From NCBI RefSeq assembly GCF_010548375.1, contig NZ_JAAGLY010000022.1, positions 62,001 to 126,000 of the forward strand: a DNA stretch of 64,000 bases. Direction: 5' to 3'. Positions 10,479-17,999 of the stretch are shown piece by piece. How positions within the stretch are numbered: the first letter of the stretch is position 1; every line of letters starts with the position of its first letter. Made by a program: the position numbers and the translations under genes. Origin of the DNA: Streptomyces sp. SID13726. Lineage in GTDB: Bacteria; Actinomycetota; Actinomycetes; Streptomycetales; Streptomycetaceae. The notes below the pieces were generated by a model that ran no database searches, was not told the origin of the DNA, and saw only the letters and a program-made list of their open reading frames with translations.

Positions 10479-11197
10479 CCTCCGGACTCTGGGAACTCGT
10501 GCTCAAGGGCATCTGGACCACCGTCCAGCTGCTGGTGTTCAGCTCGCTGCTCGCCGCCGCCGTCTCCTTCGTGGTCGGCGTCGCGCGCACCCACCGGCTG
10601 TGGATCGTCCGCTTCCTCGCGGGCCTCTACACCGAGGTGTTCCGCGGGACCTCGGCGCTGGTGATGATCTTCTGGGTGTTCTTCGTGCTGCCACCGGCGT
10701 TCGGCTGGCAGCTGGTGCCGATGTGGGCCGGCACGCTCGCGCTCGGGCTGACCTACGGGGCGTACGGCTCCGAGATCGTGCGCGGCGCGCTCAAGGCGGT
10801 CGACCCGGCCCAGCAGGAGGGCGGGATCGCGCTGAGCTTCACGCCCTGGCAGCGGCTCAGGCTGATCCTGCTGCCGCAGGCGGTGCCGGAGATGATCCCG
10901 CCGTTCTCCAACCTGCTGATCGAACTGCTCAAGGGCACCGCGCTGGTGTCCGTGATGGGCATGGGCGACCTCGCCTTCAGCGGCAACCTGGTACGGCTCG
11001 CGCTCCAGGAGAGCGCCGGGATCTACACGTATCTGCTGCTCATCTACTTCGTCATCGCCTTCCTGCTGACCCGGCTGATGCGGGGTCTTGAGAAGAAGCT
11101 CAAGGCGGGCGTCGGCAAGGAGCCCCAGCGCGGCCTCGACACCGAGACCGAGCTGAAGCGGGGCCGGACCACGCCCGTAGGAGGTCGTGTCGCATGA
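10475..11197 (+). CDS. ehuC: ABC transporter permease EhuC-like
   Basis: A 240-residue inner-membrane permease of the polar amino-acid family (His/Glu/Gln type) with about five helices. The segment YGAYGSEIVRGALKAVDPAQ, followed by QEGGIALSF, is the EAA loop that docks on the ATPase. The start overlaps the stop of the binding-protein gene (ATGA), implying translational coupling. It pairs with the next gene to form a heterodimeric channel. Confidence 0.85.
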   Translation: MTSGLWELVLKGIWTTVQLLVFSSLLAAAVSFVVGVARTHRLWIVRFLAGLYTEVFRGTSALVMIFWVFFVLPPAFGWQLVPMWAGTLALGLTYGAYGSEIVRGALKAVDPAQQEGGIALSFTPWQRLRLILLPQAVPEMIPPFSNLLIELLKGTALVSVMGMGDLAFSGNLVRLALQESAGIYTYLLLIYFVIAFLLTRLMRGLEKKLKAGVGKEPQRGLDTETELKRGRTTPVGGRVA

Positions 11198-11844
11198 CGT
11201 GGGACTGGAGTGCCGTAAGCGACTTCATGCCGCAGTTCTGGAAAGGTCTGCTGGTCACCCTTCAGGCCCTCGCGCTCGGCTCGCTGATTTCCTTCGCGCT
11301 CGGGCTGGTGTGGGCGCTGCTGATGCGCGCGCCCTCGCGGTTCGTGCGCTGGCCGGTCGGGGTGGTCACGGAGTTCGTGCGCAACACCCCGCTGCTGGTC
11401 CAACTGTTCTTCCTCTTCTACGTGCTGCCCGAGTGGGGCGTGACCCTCTCCGCGCTCGCCACCGGTGTCATCGGGATCGGGCTGCACTACTCGACGTACA
11501 CCATGCAGGTCTACCGCGCCGGTATCGAGGCGGTGCCGGTCGGCCAGTGGGAGGCGGCGACCGCGCTGAACCTGCCGCGGGTGCGGACCTGGCAGGTGGT
11601 GATCCTGCCGCAGGCGATCCGCCGGGTCGTGCCGGCCCTCGGCAACTACGTGATCGCGATGCTCAAGGACACACCGATGCTGATGGTGATCACGGTCCTG
11701 GAGATGCTCGGCGAGGCGCGGCTGTTCGCGCAGCAGCACTTCCAGTTCACCGAGCCCCTGACCGTGATCGGCGTGGCCTTCATCGTCATCTCCTATCTGG
11801 CCTCCCTTCTCCTGCGATCCCTGGAGCGACGTCTTGTCCGCTGA
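11194..11844 (+). CDS. ehuD: ABC transporter permease EhuD-like
   Basis: A 216-residue permease of the same family as its upstream neighbour. The EAA loop is visible around YRAGIEAVPVGQWEAATAL, and EFVRNTPLLVQLFFLFYVLP is a typical second helix, cited here at its edges RNTPLLVQ. The ATG overlaps the preceding stop as ATGA. It probably forms the second half of the channel for the amino-acid-like solute captured by the lipoprotein. Confidence 0.85.
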   Translation: MTWDWSAVSDFMPQFWKGLLVTLQALALGSLISFALGLVWALLMRAPSRFVRWPVGVVTEFVRNTPLLVQLFFLFYVLPEWGVTLSALATGVIGIGLHYSTYTMQVYRAGIEAVPVGQWEAATALNLPRVRTWQVVILPQAIRRVVPALGNYVIAMLKDTPMLMVITVLEMLGEARLFAQQHFQFTEPLTVIGVAFIVISYLASLLLRSLERRLVR

Positions 11845-12631
11845 CACCCCCCTCATGGAAGAGCCCGACGCCAACGCCAACCCCCCGGTGGACGGCAGCG
11901 AACTGATCCGCTTCGAGGACGTGACCAAGCGCTTCGGGTCGAACACGGTCCTGGACCGGCTGAACTTCTCGGTCGACTCCGGCAAGCACGTGACGCTGAT
12001 CGGTCCCTCCGGGTCCGGAAAGACCACGATCCTGCGCATGCTGATGACCCTGACCAAGCCCGACGAGGGCACGGTCAGCGTCGACGGGGAGAAGCTGTAC
12101 CCGGCGCCGGAAAAGCAGCTGCGCGAGGTCCGCAAGAAGATCGGGATGGTCTTCCAGCAGTTCAACCTGTTCCCGAACATGTCGGTCCTGCGCAACATCA
12201 CCGAGGCGCCCGTCACCGTGCTCGGCATGTCCAAGGACGAGGCGGAGGCACGCGCGCGTGAGCTGCTCGACCTGGTGGGGCTCGCCGACAAGGCGGGCGC
12301 CCGGCCGACCCAGCTGTCCGGCGGACAGCAGCAGCGGGTGGCCATCGCGCGGGCACTGGCCATGCGGCCCCGGGTGCTGCTCCTCGACGAGGTGACCTCG
12401 GCGCTCGACCCCGAGCTGGTCGCCGGCGTCCTCGACGTGCTGCGGGACATCGCCCGCACCACCGACATCACGATGCTCTGCGTGACCCACGAGATGAACT
12501 TCGCCCGGGACATCTCCGACCAGGTCCTGATGTTCGACTCGGGCCGGATCATCGAGTCGGGCTCCCCGGAGAAGATCTTCAGCGAGCCCGAGCAGGACCG
12601 CACCCGGGAATTTCTGAGCGCGGTTCTCTGA
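11834..12631 (+). CDS. ehuA: ABC transporter ATPase EhuA-like
   Basis: A 265-residue ATPase energising the two permeases. Walker A GPSGSGKTT, signature LSGGQQQR, Walker B LLLDEVTSAL and the switch His in CVTHEM are all present. The drawn start is TTG at 11834, which overlaps the permease gene; an in-frame ATG at 11855 is an alternative. It closes the four-gene operon. A 13-bp palindrome begins ten bases after its stop. Confidence 0.9.
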   Translation: MSADTPLMEEPDANANPPVDGSELIRFEDVTKRFGSNTVLDRLNFSVDSGKHVTLIGPSGSGKTTILRMLMTLTKPDEGTVSVDGEKLYPAPEKQLREVRKKIGMVFQQFNLFPNMSVLRNITEAPVTVLGMSKDEAEARARELLDLVGLADKAGARPTQLSGGQQQRVAIARALAMRPRVLLLDEVTSALDPELVAGVLDVLRDIARTTDITMLCVTHEMNFARDISDQVLMFDSGRIIESGSPEKIFSEPEQDRTREFLSAVL

Positions 12632-12942
12632 CCACAGGAAGTGAACGACGTTCAATCTTCGAGGTCCCCGGCCCGGGGCATGCTTATGGCATATGCCAGC
12701 GTGTCAGCGCCCCTGCTGAGAGCCCCCCGGCCGGGGACCGAATCTCGTCAACAGCCGCTCACTACAAGCCTTTTGCCGGTTATCGTGGAAGGGATCGCTG
12801 TGAGGATTACTGCCCAGTAGTAGTGCGACCGAGCGAGCCGCAGGGGGAACACCGTGGCGCTGCTGTGCTGTCCTGGGGGACGCTCCCCGGATCCCCGGCC
12901 GAACACTCATGTGCCCAGCTCCGCCGTGCGAGGTGTGTCACC
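12632..12942. other. Intergenic region between ehuA and the IclR gene
   Basis: No credible gene lies in these 311 bp. They hold the palindrome at 12642-12654, a short CCCCGG/CCGGGG inverted repeat near 12670 and presumably the promoter of the IclR-type gene. No strong terminator is evident. Confidence 0.5.
12642..12654. promoter_or_regulatory. Perfect 13-bp palindrome, candidate regulator operator
   Basis: TGAACG-A-CGTTCA is a perfect inverted repeat with a one-base centre. It lies between the transporter operon and the IclR-family gene, where autoregulation would be expected. No copy was found before the other operons of the block. Confidence 0.35.
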
Positions 12943-13695
12943 GTGAGGATCGAGCCGACCGCGCCGTACCACTCGGCCCAGGACGCGCTGCGCGTCCTGG
13001 AGACCATGACCCGGCACACCGCCGGAGTCACCGACGTCGAACTCTCCCGCACCACCGGCCTCGGCCCGGAGCGACTGACCGCACTCCTGAGGATGCTGCG
13101 CCGCGAGGGGTACGTCGAGCAGGTGGCCGACGGCGCGTATGTCACCGGAGACGCCCTGACCAGGCTGAGTTCCGTCCAGGACCGCGACCGGGCGCTGCGC
13201 GAGAAGCTCCAGCGCACGCTCGACGGACTGCGCGACTCGATCGGCGCGGCCGTCTACATCAGCCGGTACGTCGACGGCGAGGTCACCATCGCCCAGTACG
13301 CCGACGGTCCCGCGACCCCGGCGGTCAACGAGTGGGTGGACTTCCGCTCCTCCGCGCACGCGACCGCCCTCGGCAAGAGCCTGCTCAGCCAGCTCGACCA
13401 CAACGGCCGCCGCGACCACCTCTCCCGGCACCGCATGACCCGGCTCACCTCGCGGACCATCACCAACGACAAGCTGCTGCTCTCCCGCCTGGAGGCCCAG
13501 CCGCCGACGGTCCCCCACCTCGACCTCCAGGAGTACGCGGTGGGCACGGTCTGCGCCGCGGTCCCGATCACGGCGGGCTCCGCGGTCGGCTGCCTGGCCC
13601 TCTCCCTCCCGATCGAGCACGCCCACCGACTCCGCCAGGCGGCGGACCGCCTGAACAGGGAAGCGACCCCGCTCCTGCTCTCACTGGCGATCTGA
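12943..13695 (+). CDS. IclR-family transcriptional regulator
   Basis: A 250-residue DNA-binding regulator. The winged helix lies at about residues 8-65 (SAQDALRVLETM, then a recognition-helix region near ELSRTTGLGPERLTALLRML). The C-terminal IclR effector domain follows, with FRSSAHATALGKSLLS and CAAVPITAGSAVGCLALSLP, typical of this fold. The GTG start at 12943 has GAGGTG seven bases upstream, so the open frame before it is rejected. It follows the transporter operon and is the obvious candidate to regulate it and the catabolic genes, but no target site is proven. Confidence 0.8.
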   Translation: MRIEPTAPYHSAQDALRVLETMTRHTAGVTDVELSRTTGLGPERLTALLRMLRREGYVEQVADGAYVTGDALTRLSSVQDRDRALREKLQRTLDGLRDSIGAAVYISRYVDGEVTIAQYADGPATPAVNEWVDFRSSAHATALGKSLLSQLDHNGRRDHLSRHRMTRLTSRTITNDKLLLSRLEAQPPTVPHLDLQEYAVGTVCAAVPITAGSAVGCLALSLPIEHAHRLRQAADRLNREATPLLLSLAI

Positions 13696-13807
13696 GGGCG
13701 GCCCGAGGGCGGCCCGAGAGCGTCCCGAGAGTGGTCAGAAGCACCCTCGCGGACCGGGTAGTATTTTCTCTGTCGCCAGCCGCCGCAAAGCGGAGGGCGA
13801 GAGTCAT

Positions 13808-13881
13808 GCGCCGCTAGCTCAGTTGGTTAGAGCAGCTGACTCTTAATCAGCGGGTCCGGGGTTCGAGTCCCTGGCGGCGCA
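13808..13881 (+). tRNA. tRNA-Lys (CTT), copy 1
   Basis: A 74-base cloverleaf: acceptor stem GCGCCGC/GCGGCGC, D-arm GCTC...GAGC, anticodon stem GCTGA/TCAGC with loop CTCTTAA (anticodon CTT at 13842-13844), and T-arm with TTCGAGT. CCA is not encoded. It is identical to the copy at 19446. Confidence 0.97.
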
Positions 13882-15502
13882 CACGTGAAGGGCCTCTCGT
13901 GGGAGCGGGGGGTCCTTCGGCGTATCCGGGTTCCGGGAGCAGTCTGCGGTACGTGTCTTCTCCCGGTGGGCGCCACCACACCGGGTCGGTGCAGTGGGTG
14001 CCCTCTTTTCTCAGGGCCGCTCGGTGGATCTTGTTCGTTGCCGTGACCGGCATTCGGTCGACCACGCGGACGAAGCGGGGGGCCATCTTGGTGCCGAGGT
14101 CGGGCTGGGCGGTGAGGAAGGCCGTGAAGGTCGCCGGGTCGAAGGTGCCGGCGAGCGTCGCCATCACCTGGTCCCCGGTCACCGGATCCGGCACCGCGTA
14201 CACCGCGACGGCCACCGCGCCCTCGTACCGGGCGAGGATGTTCTCGATCATCGCGGCGGCCAGGTTCTCGCTGTCGACGCGGAGCCGGTCGTCGGTGCGG
14301 CCCGCGAAGTAGAGGTAGCCGTCGCGGTCCCGGTAGAAGAGGTCCCCGGTCCAGTACCACCCGTCCCGGCGCCGCTCGGCATCCGCCTCGGGATTGCGCC
14401 AGTACCCCTCGAAGGGGTTCGGCGCCCGGTTCACCAGCTCCCCTATCGCCGCGTCCCCGTTCAGCAGCCGCCCGCCCGCGTCGAACTCGGCCGGCGGACA
14501 CTCCGTACCCGTCTCCTGATCCAGTACGACGAGTCCGGGCGCCGCCCGTCCGACCGCGCCCCGAGGCGTCCCGGGCGCCCACTGGATCGCAGCCCCGCCC
14601 TCGGAGGACCCGTACCCCTCCACCAGCCGCACCCCGAACCGCCGCTCGAAGGCGGCCGCGTCCACCGCCCCCGCCTCGGTGCCGAAGCCGAGCCGCAGCG
14701 GGTTGTCCCGGTCGTCCGCGCGCGGCTCGGTGGCCAGGACGTACTGGATCGCCCGGCCGACATAGGTGAAGTACGTCGCCCCGTACTCCCGTACGTCCGC
14801 CAGGAACCCCGAGGCCGAGAACCGCCGCCTGAGCGCGACCCCGGCGCCGCTCGCCAGCGCGGGCGCCCAGTCGGCGATCACCGCGTTGCCGTGGAACATC
14901 GGCATGCAGACGTAGTGCACGCCGTCGGGGCCGAGCCGGAACTGGTCGGCCAGGGAGCGTCCGGCGGCGGCCAGGCGGCCCTGGGAGCACAGGGCGGCCT
15001 TGGGGGCGCCGGTGGACCCTGAGGTGAAGTAGAGCAACAGCCGGTCGTCCGGGGTGGCGCGGGAGGCGTCCGGTTCGGCACCGGCGTAGGCCGCGAGCAG
15101 GGTGTCGTACTCCTCGGTGCCGGTCACCAGCAGGCGGACCCCGGGCAGGTCGAGGCCGCGCAGCAAAGGGAGTTGGGCCGGTTCGGTGATCAGCAGGCGG
15201 CACTCGGTGTGCAGGATGTCGCGGGCCAGCTCGGGGCCGCGTCGGGTGGGGTTGACCCCGGCGACGGCGGCACCGGCGAGGGCCGCCGCGCTCAACCACA
15301 TCGGATATTCAGGGGTGTTGTCGAGGAGAACCCCGACATGGGCACCCGACGGGAGCAGATCACCGAGCAGGGCCGCCCGCGCCGCGGCCCCCGCGGTCAC
15401 CTCGTGGTGGGTGAGCACCCGCCCCTCGAACCACAGCCCGGGGCGGTGGTCGCCCCACCGCCCGGCGACGAGCTCCGCGACCGTACGCCTCCTGGAGTCC
15501 AT
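13847..15502 (-). CDS. Acyl-CoA ligase (AMP-forming, FadD17-like)
   Basis: A 551-residue member of the ANL adenylating family that activates a carboxylic acid as acyl-AMP and then acyl-CoA. The AMP-binding P-loop LYFTSGSTGAPKAA is present, as are EGYGSSEGG, YWTGDLFYRD and the late Lys region ATNKIHRAALRKEG. The ATG at 15502 is chosen because family homology begins there; the ribosome site is poor. The frame runs on past the natural-looking end into the tRNA-Lys gene on the other strand and stops at 13847, so the last residues (GLEPRTR) are antisense tRNA and the true C-terminus is oddly extended. Confidence 0.8.
   Translation of the reverse strand: MDSRRRTVAELVAGRWGDHRPGLWFEGRVLTHHEVTAGAAARAALLGDLLPSGAHVGVLLDNTPEYPMWLSAAALAGAAVAGVNPTRRGPELARDILHTECRLLITEPAQLPLLRGLDLPGVRLLVTGTEEYDTLLAAYAGAEPDASRATPDDRLLLYFTSGSTGAPKAALCSQGRLAAAGRSLADQFRLGPDGVHYVCMPMFHGNAVIADWAPALASGAGVALRRRFSASGFLADVREYGATYFTYVGRAIQYVLATEPRADDRDNPLRLGFGTEAGAVDAAAFERRFGVRLVEGYGSSEGGAAIQWAPGTPRGAVGRAAPGLVVLDQETGTECPPAEFDAGGRLLNGDAAIGELVNRAPNPFEGYWRNPEADAERRRDGWYWTGDLFYRDRDGYLYFAGRTDDRLRVDSENLAAAMIENILARYEGAVAVAVYAVPDPVTGDQVMATLAGTFDPATFTAFLTAQPDLGTKMAPRFVRVVDRMPVTATNKIHRAALRKEGTHCTDPVWWRPPGEDTYRRLLPEPGYAEGPPAPTRGPSRVRRQGLEPRTR
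13887..13918. terminator. Hairpin after tRNA-Lys copy 1
   Basis: GAAGGGCCTCTC pairs with GGGGGGTCCTTC (12 bp with wobbles) around an 8-base loop, six bases after the tRNA. It also lies within the last codons of the convergent CoA ligase frame. It probably ends the tRNA transcript. Confidence 0.65.
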
Positions 15503-15528
15503 GGAGGCGCACGGTAGTTGACGAACCG

Positions 15529-15990
15529 TCAGATGTGGAGGGTCGAGGACATCTCGGAGAAGGTGACCATGAAGCCCACGCAGAAGGCGACGACGACCCC
15601 GAGGAACGCGAGCGTGCCGAACACGCCCACCGCGTGCTGGGTCCGGCCCGGCGCGTGGGCGGTGGCCACGACCGGTTCGCCGGCGGTGTGGTGGACGGTC
15701 ACGATGTCGCCCTCGACGGTGCTGCCGGGGCCGCCCTCCTCCTCGAAGCGGACGACCCGGCCGTCCTGGGTCGTGAACTCGTAGACGTGGTGCAGTGTCG
15801 TGCTCACCATGCTGTCCCCGCCGCCACTGGTCGTCGTGTAGGTGCGCAGACAGCGCGCCTCGGCCGTCAGTCCGCTGTTCCAGGCGCCGCGCAGCCGGGA
15901 CCAGCGCCGCAGCACGCCGTAGGCCATCCCGAGGGCCATGACCATGATCAGGCCGGGAGCGAGGTAGAAGAGGAAGTTGAAAGCGTCCAT
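15529..15990 (-). CDS. DUF3592-like membrane protein
   Basis: A 153-residue protein with two predicted membrane helices, one near residues 5-22 (FLFYLAPGLIMVMALGMAYG) and one near 128-148. Between them is an extracytoplasmic beta-rich loop resembling DUF3592 (CLRTYTTTSGG, VEGDIVTVHHTAGEPVVAT). No function is known. The ATG at 15990 follows GGGGGA. It lies upstream of the CoA ligase gene on the same strand with a 26-bp gap, so they may be co-transcribed. Confidence 0.65.
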   Translation of the reverse strand: MDAFNFLFYLAPGLIMVMALGMAYGVLRRWSRLRGAWNSGLTAEARCLRTYTTTSGGGDSMVSTTLHHVYEFTTQDGRVVRFEEEGGPGSTVEGDIVTVHHTAGEPVVATAHAPGRTQHAVGVFGTLAFLGVVVAFCVGFMVTFSEMSSTLHI

Positions 15991-16065
15991 GACACATCCC
16001 CCGAGGTCAGCTGCTGATGTGGGGGAACCTACCCCGGGGGACGACCTGACTGTCTCAAGCAATGC

Positions 16066-16671
16066 TCAGAACGTGACGTCCGAGCAGGCGTAGAACGCGT
16101 TCGTCGTGTCGGCGACCGTCCACACCGCGACGATCACATGCCGTCCGCTGAGCCCGGACGGCAGGGTGCCGCTGTGCGAGAGGGTGGCCGGCGGGCGCTG
16201 GCCGTTGTAGGGCACGGTGAGGAACGGGGTGAGGTTGAGGTCGGAGCGGGCCAGGTTGTGGTTCTGGTTCCAACCCGCCTTGGTGACGTAGTACTTGAAG
16301 TCGGTCGTGGCGTGCATCGCGGTGAACTGCCAGCGGAACGTGTAGCTCTGACCGCCCGTCACCCTGGTCGCCGGCCAGGCGGTGCCCGCCGGTGTCCGCG
16401 GGGCGCTGAGCTGGCTGAAGCGGCTCACGCCGCCGTTGCATATCTGTCCGTCGGCGGGCCCGGCGCCCGGGAAGCCCTTGAGGCCCTCGACGCTCTGCGG
16501 CTCCCACTGGATGTCGCCGCAGTTGGTCACGGTGCCGTTCTGGCAGAGCTTCTGCCTGCTGATGGGGAGGTCGGTGTAGCCGTGGCTGCTGGCGCCGCCG
16601 GAGGAGAGCACGACGGCTCCGGTGGTGGCGAGGCCCACCACGGCGGCGTACCACTTGGTCTTTTTGCGCAT
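16066..16671 (-). CDS. lpmP: Lytic polysaccharide monooxygenase LpmP (AA10)
   Basis: A 201-residue secreted copper enzyme that oxidatively cleaves chitin or cellulose. After a signal peptide the mature protein begins at His30 (SSHGYTDL), the N-terminal copper ligand of the histidine brace; the second histidine is His120 (TAMHATTDF). Four cysteines, including NCGD and YACSDVTF, are typical. It is a single catalytic domain without a binding module. AGGAG precedes the ATG. Position next to cslA-glxA-cslZ matches LpmP of S. coelicolor, proposed to act on hyphal-wall glycans. Confidence 0.85.
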   Translation of the reverse strand: MRKKTKWYAAVVGLATTGAVVLSSGGASSHGYTDLPISRQKLCQNGTVTNCGDIQWEPQSVEGLKGFPGAGPADGQICNGGVSRFSQLSAPRTPAGTAWPATRVTGGQSYTFRWQFTAMHATTDFKYYVTKAGWNQNHNLARSDLNLTPFLTVPYNGQRPPATLSHSGTLPSGLSGRHVIVAVWTVADTTNAFYACSDVTF

Positions 16672-16768
16672 GCTGCCGCTCCTGGAGAACGTGGGGGATG
16701 TCCTGTGAGGCGTGCAGGTCTAGACCAAGTCTCAGATTATTGCCGTGCATTGACCATGTCCATACCAA

Positions 16769-17878
16769 TCACGCCCCCTGTTCTCCACGTCCCGAGCAGA
16801 ACGCCACCGTCAGGTCCTTCACCAGCGCCTTGCGTTCGTAGTCGTCCAGTTCCACCAAGCCCCGCATGGTCAGCCGGGTCACCGTGTCCTCCACCGAGTC
16901 CACGACCGACGTCAGCATGGTGGCCCGGTGCTGGGCGTCCAGCGCGGCGATCCGGCGGCGGTGCATCGCGGCGGCGACCTCGGGGGCGTACTCCACGCGC
17001 AGCGGCTGGACCGAGAACACCTCGACGCCGACGGGCGCGGTCTCCGCGGCCACCAGCCGGGTCAGCGCCTCCCCCGCCGCGTCGGCGGAACCCCGGCCGG
17101 AGCCCGGCGCCTCCACCGGGACCCGGGCGAGCGCGGCCTCGACGCACTCGCGCAGATACGTCTCGTGGTCGTCGACGCCGAGCGTGGCCCGCGCGGTGTC
17201 GCGCACCCGCCACACCACCAGGACGACGACCCGGAGCCCGACCCCGCTGGCGTCGGCGGCCGCCATCGGCTCGCTGCGCCAGTGCCGCAGCCGTACGTCG
17301 ACCCGGCGGCGCAGCAGCAACGGGTTGACCCACATCAGGCCGGTGCGCCGGACGGTCCCCCGGTAGCGGCCGAACAGCCCGAGCACCCAGGCGCGTCCGG
17401 TGGTGCCGCGGGCCAGTCCGCCGAAGCCGAACAGGCCGAGGGCACCGGCACCGGCGTAGGCCGCCCACTGCACCGGGCCGAGGCCCGGTCCCGCGTACGA
17501 CGGCAGCCGCAGCGCCTCCATCGCGAGCGGCGGCAGGGTGCCCGCCCACCAGGAGGTGACCGCGCACCCGGCGAGCCCGCAGGCGCCGGCGAGAACGCCC
17601 GCGGAGCCGGGCAGCACCCGGGCGGGGCGCTCGGCCAGGCCGGGGTCGACGTCGGGGGCGGGGCGCGGGGCGGCCCGGTCGGGCCTGCGCAGACGGGGCT
17701 GCTCCCCGGTGCCCTGGCGGCGGGCCACCACGGCGGGCTTCAGCGGCACCGACACCGGGTCGGGGTCGTCCCGGAACAGCAGATGGACCGGGATCTCGGT
17801 GGTCGCCTCGTTCTGGATGAGCCGGGCGGGCCGCGAGGGTCCCTCGGACTCGGGGGTGTGTGAAGTGGTCGTGCTCAT
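16769..17878 (-). CDS. SPFH/band-7 domain membrane protein
   Basis: A 369-residue protein with an unstructured N-terminus (STTTSHTPESEG), two hydrophobic segments (about residues 95-115 and 140-160), then an SPFH/prohibitin-type domain (about 170-330) with WVNPLLLRRRVDVRLRHW and VEVFSVQPLRVEYAPEVAAAMHRRR, cited in part. SPFH proteins form membrane-associated rings or scaffolds. GGAGG precedes the ATG at 17878 by seven bases. It lies between lpmP and the NlpC/P60 gene on the same strand; a scaffold role for wall enzymes is only a guess. Confidence 0.75.
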   Translation of the reverse strand: MSTTTSHTPESEGPSRPARLIQNEATTEIPVHLLFRDDPDPVSVPLKPAVVARRQGTGEQPRLRRPDRAAPRPAPDVDPGLAERPARVLPGSAGVLAGACGLAGCAVTSWWAGTLPPLAMEALRLPSYAGPGLGPVQWAAYAGAGALGLFGFGGLARGTTGRAWVLGLFGRYRGTVRRTGLMWVNPLLLRRRVDVRLRHWRSEPMAAADASGVGLRVVVLVVWRVRDTARATLGVDDHETYLRECVEAALARVPVEAPGSGRGSADAAGEALTRLVAAETAPVGVEVFSVQPLRVEYAPEVAAAMHRRRIAALDAQHRATMLTSVVDSVEDTVTRLTMRGLVELDDYERKALVKDLTVAFCSGRGEQGA

Positions 17879-17911
17879 GAGTGCCTCCAGCCTCCGCGCC
17901 AGATGCGTCAC

Positions 17912-17975
17912 AACAGGGGTGGGTCAGAACAGGGATGGGTCAGGACAGGGACGGGTCGTGACAGGGATGGGTCAC
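17912..17975. repeat. Four tandem 16-bp repeats
   Basis: Units at 17912, 17928, 17944 and 17960 follow AACAGGGATGGGTCAG with a few substitutions. They fill the gap between the NlpC/P60 stop and the SPFH gene start, just upstream of the SPFH ribosome site. The 16-bp period is near 1.5 helical turns. Confidence 0.85.
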
Positions 17976-17999
17976 AGCGGTCGGGTACCGGCGGACGGG

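Noticed and set aside
13827..15299. A 490-codon minus-strand frame ending in a tRNA-derived peptide
   Set aside because: It is out of frame with the CoA ligase, is arginine/proline-rich and its tail is antisense tRNA-Lys.
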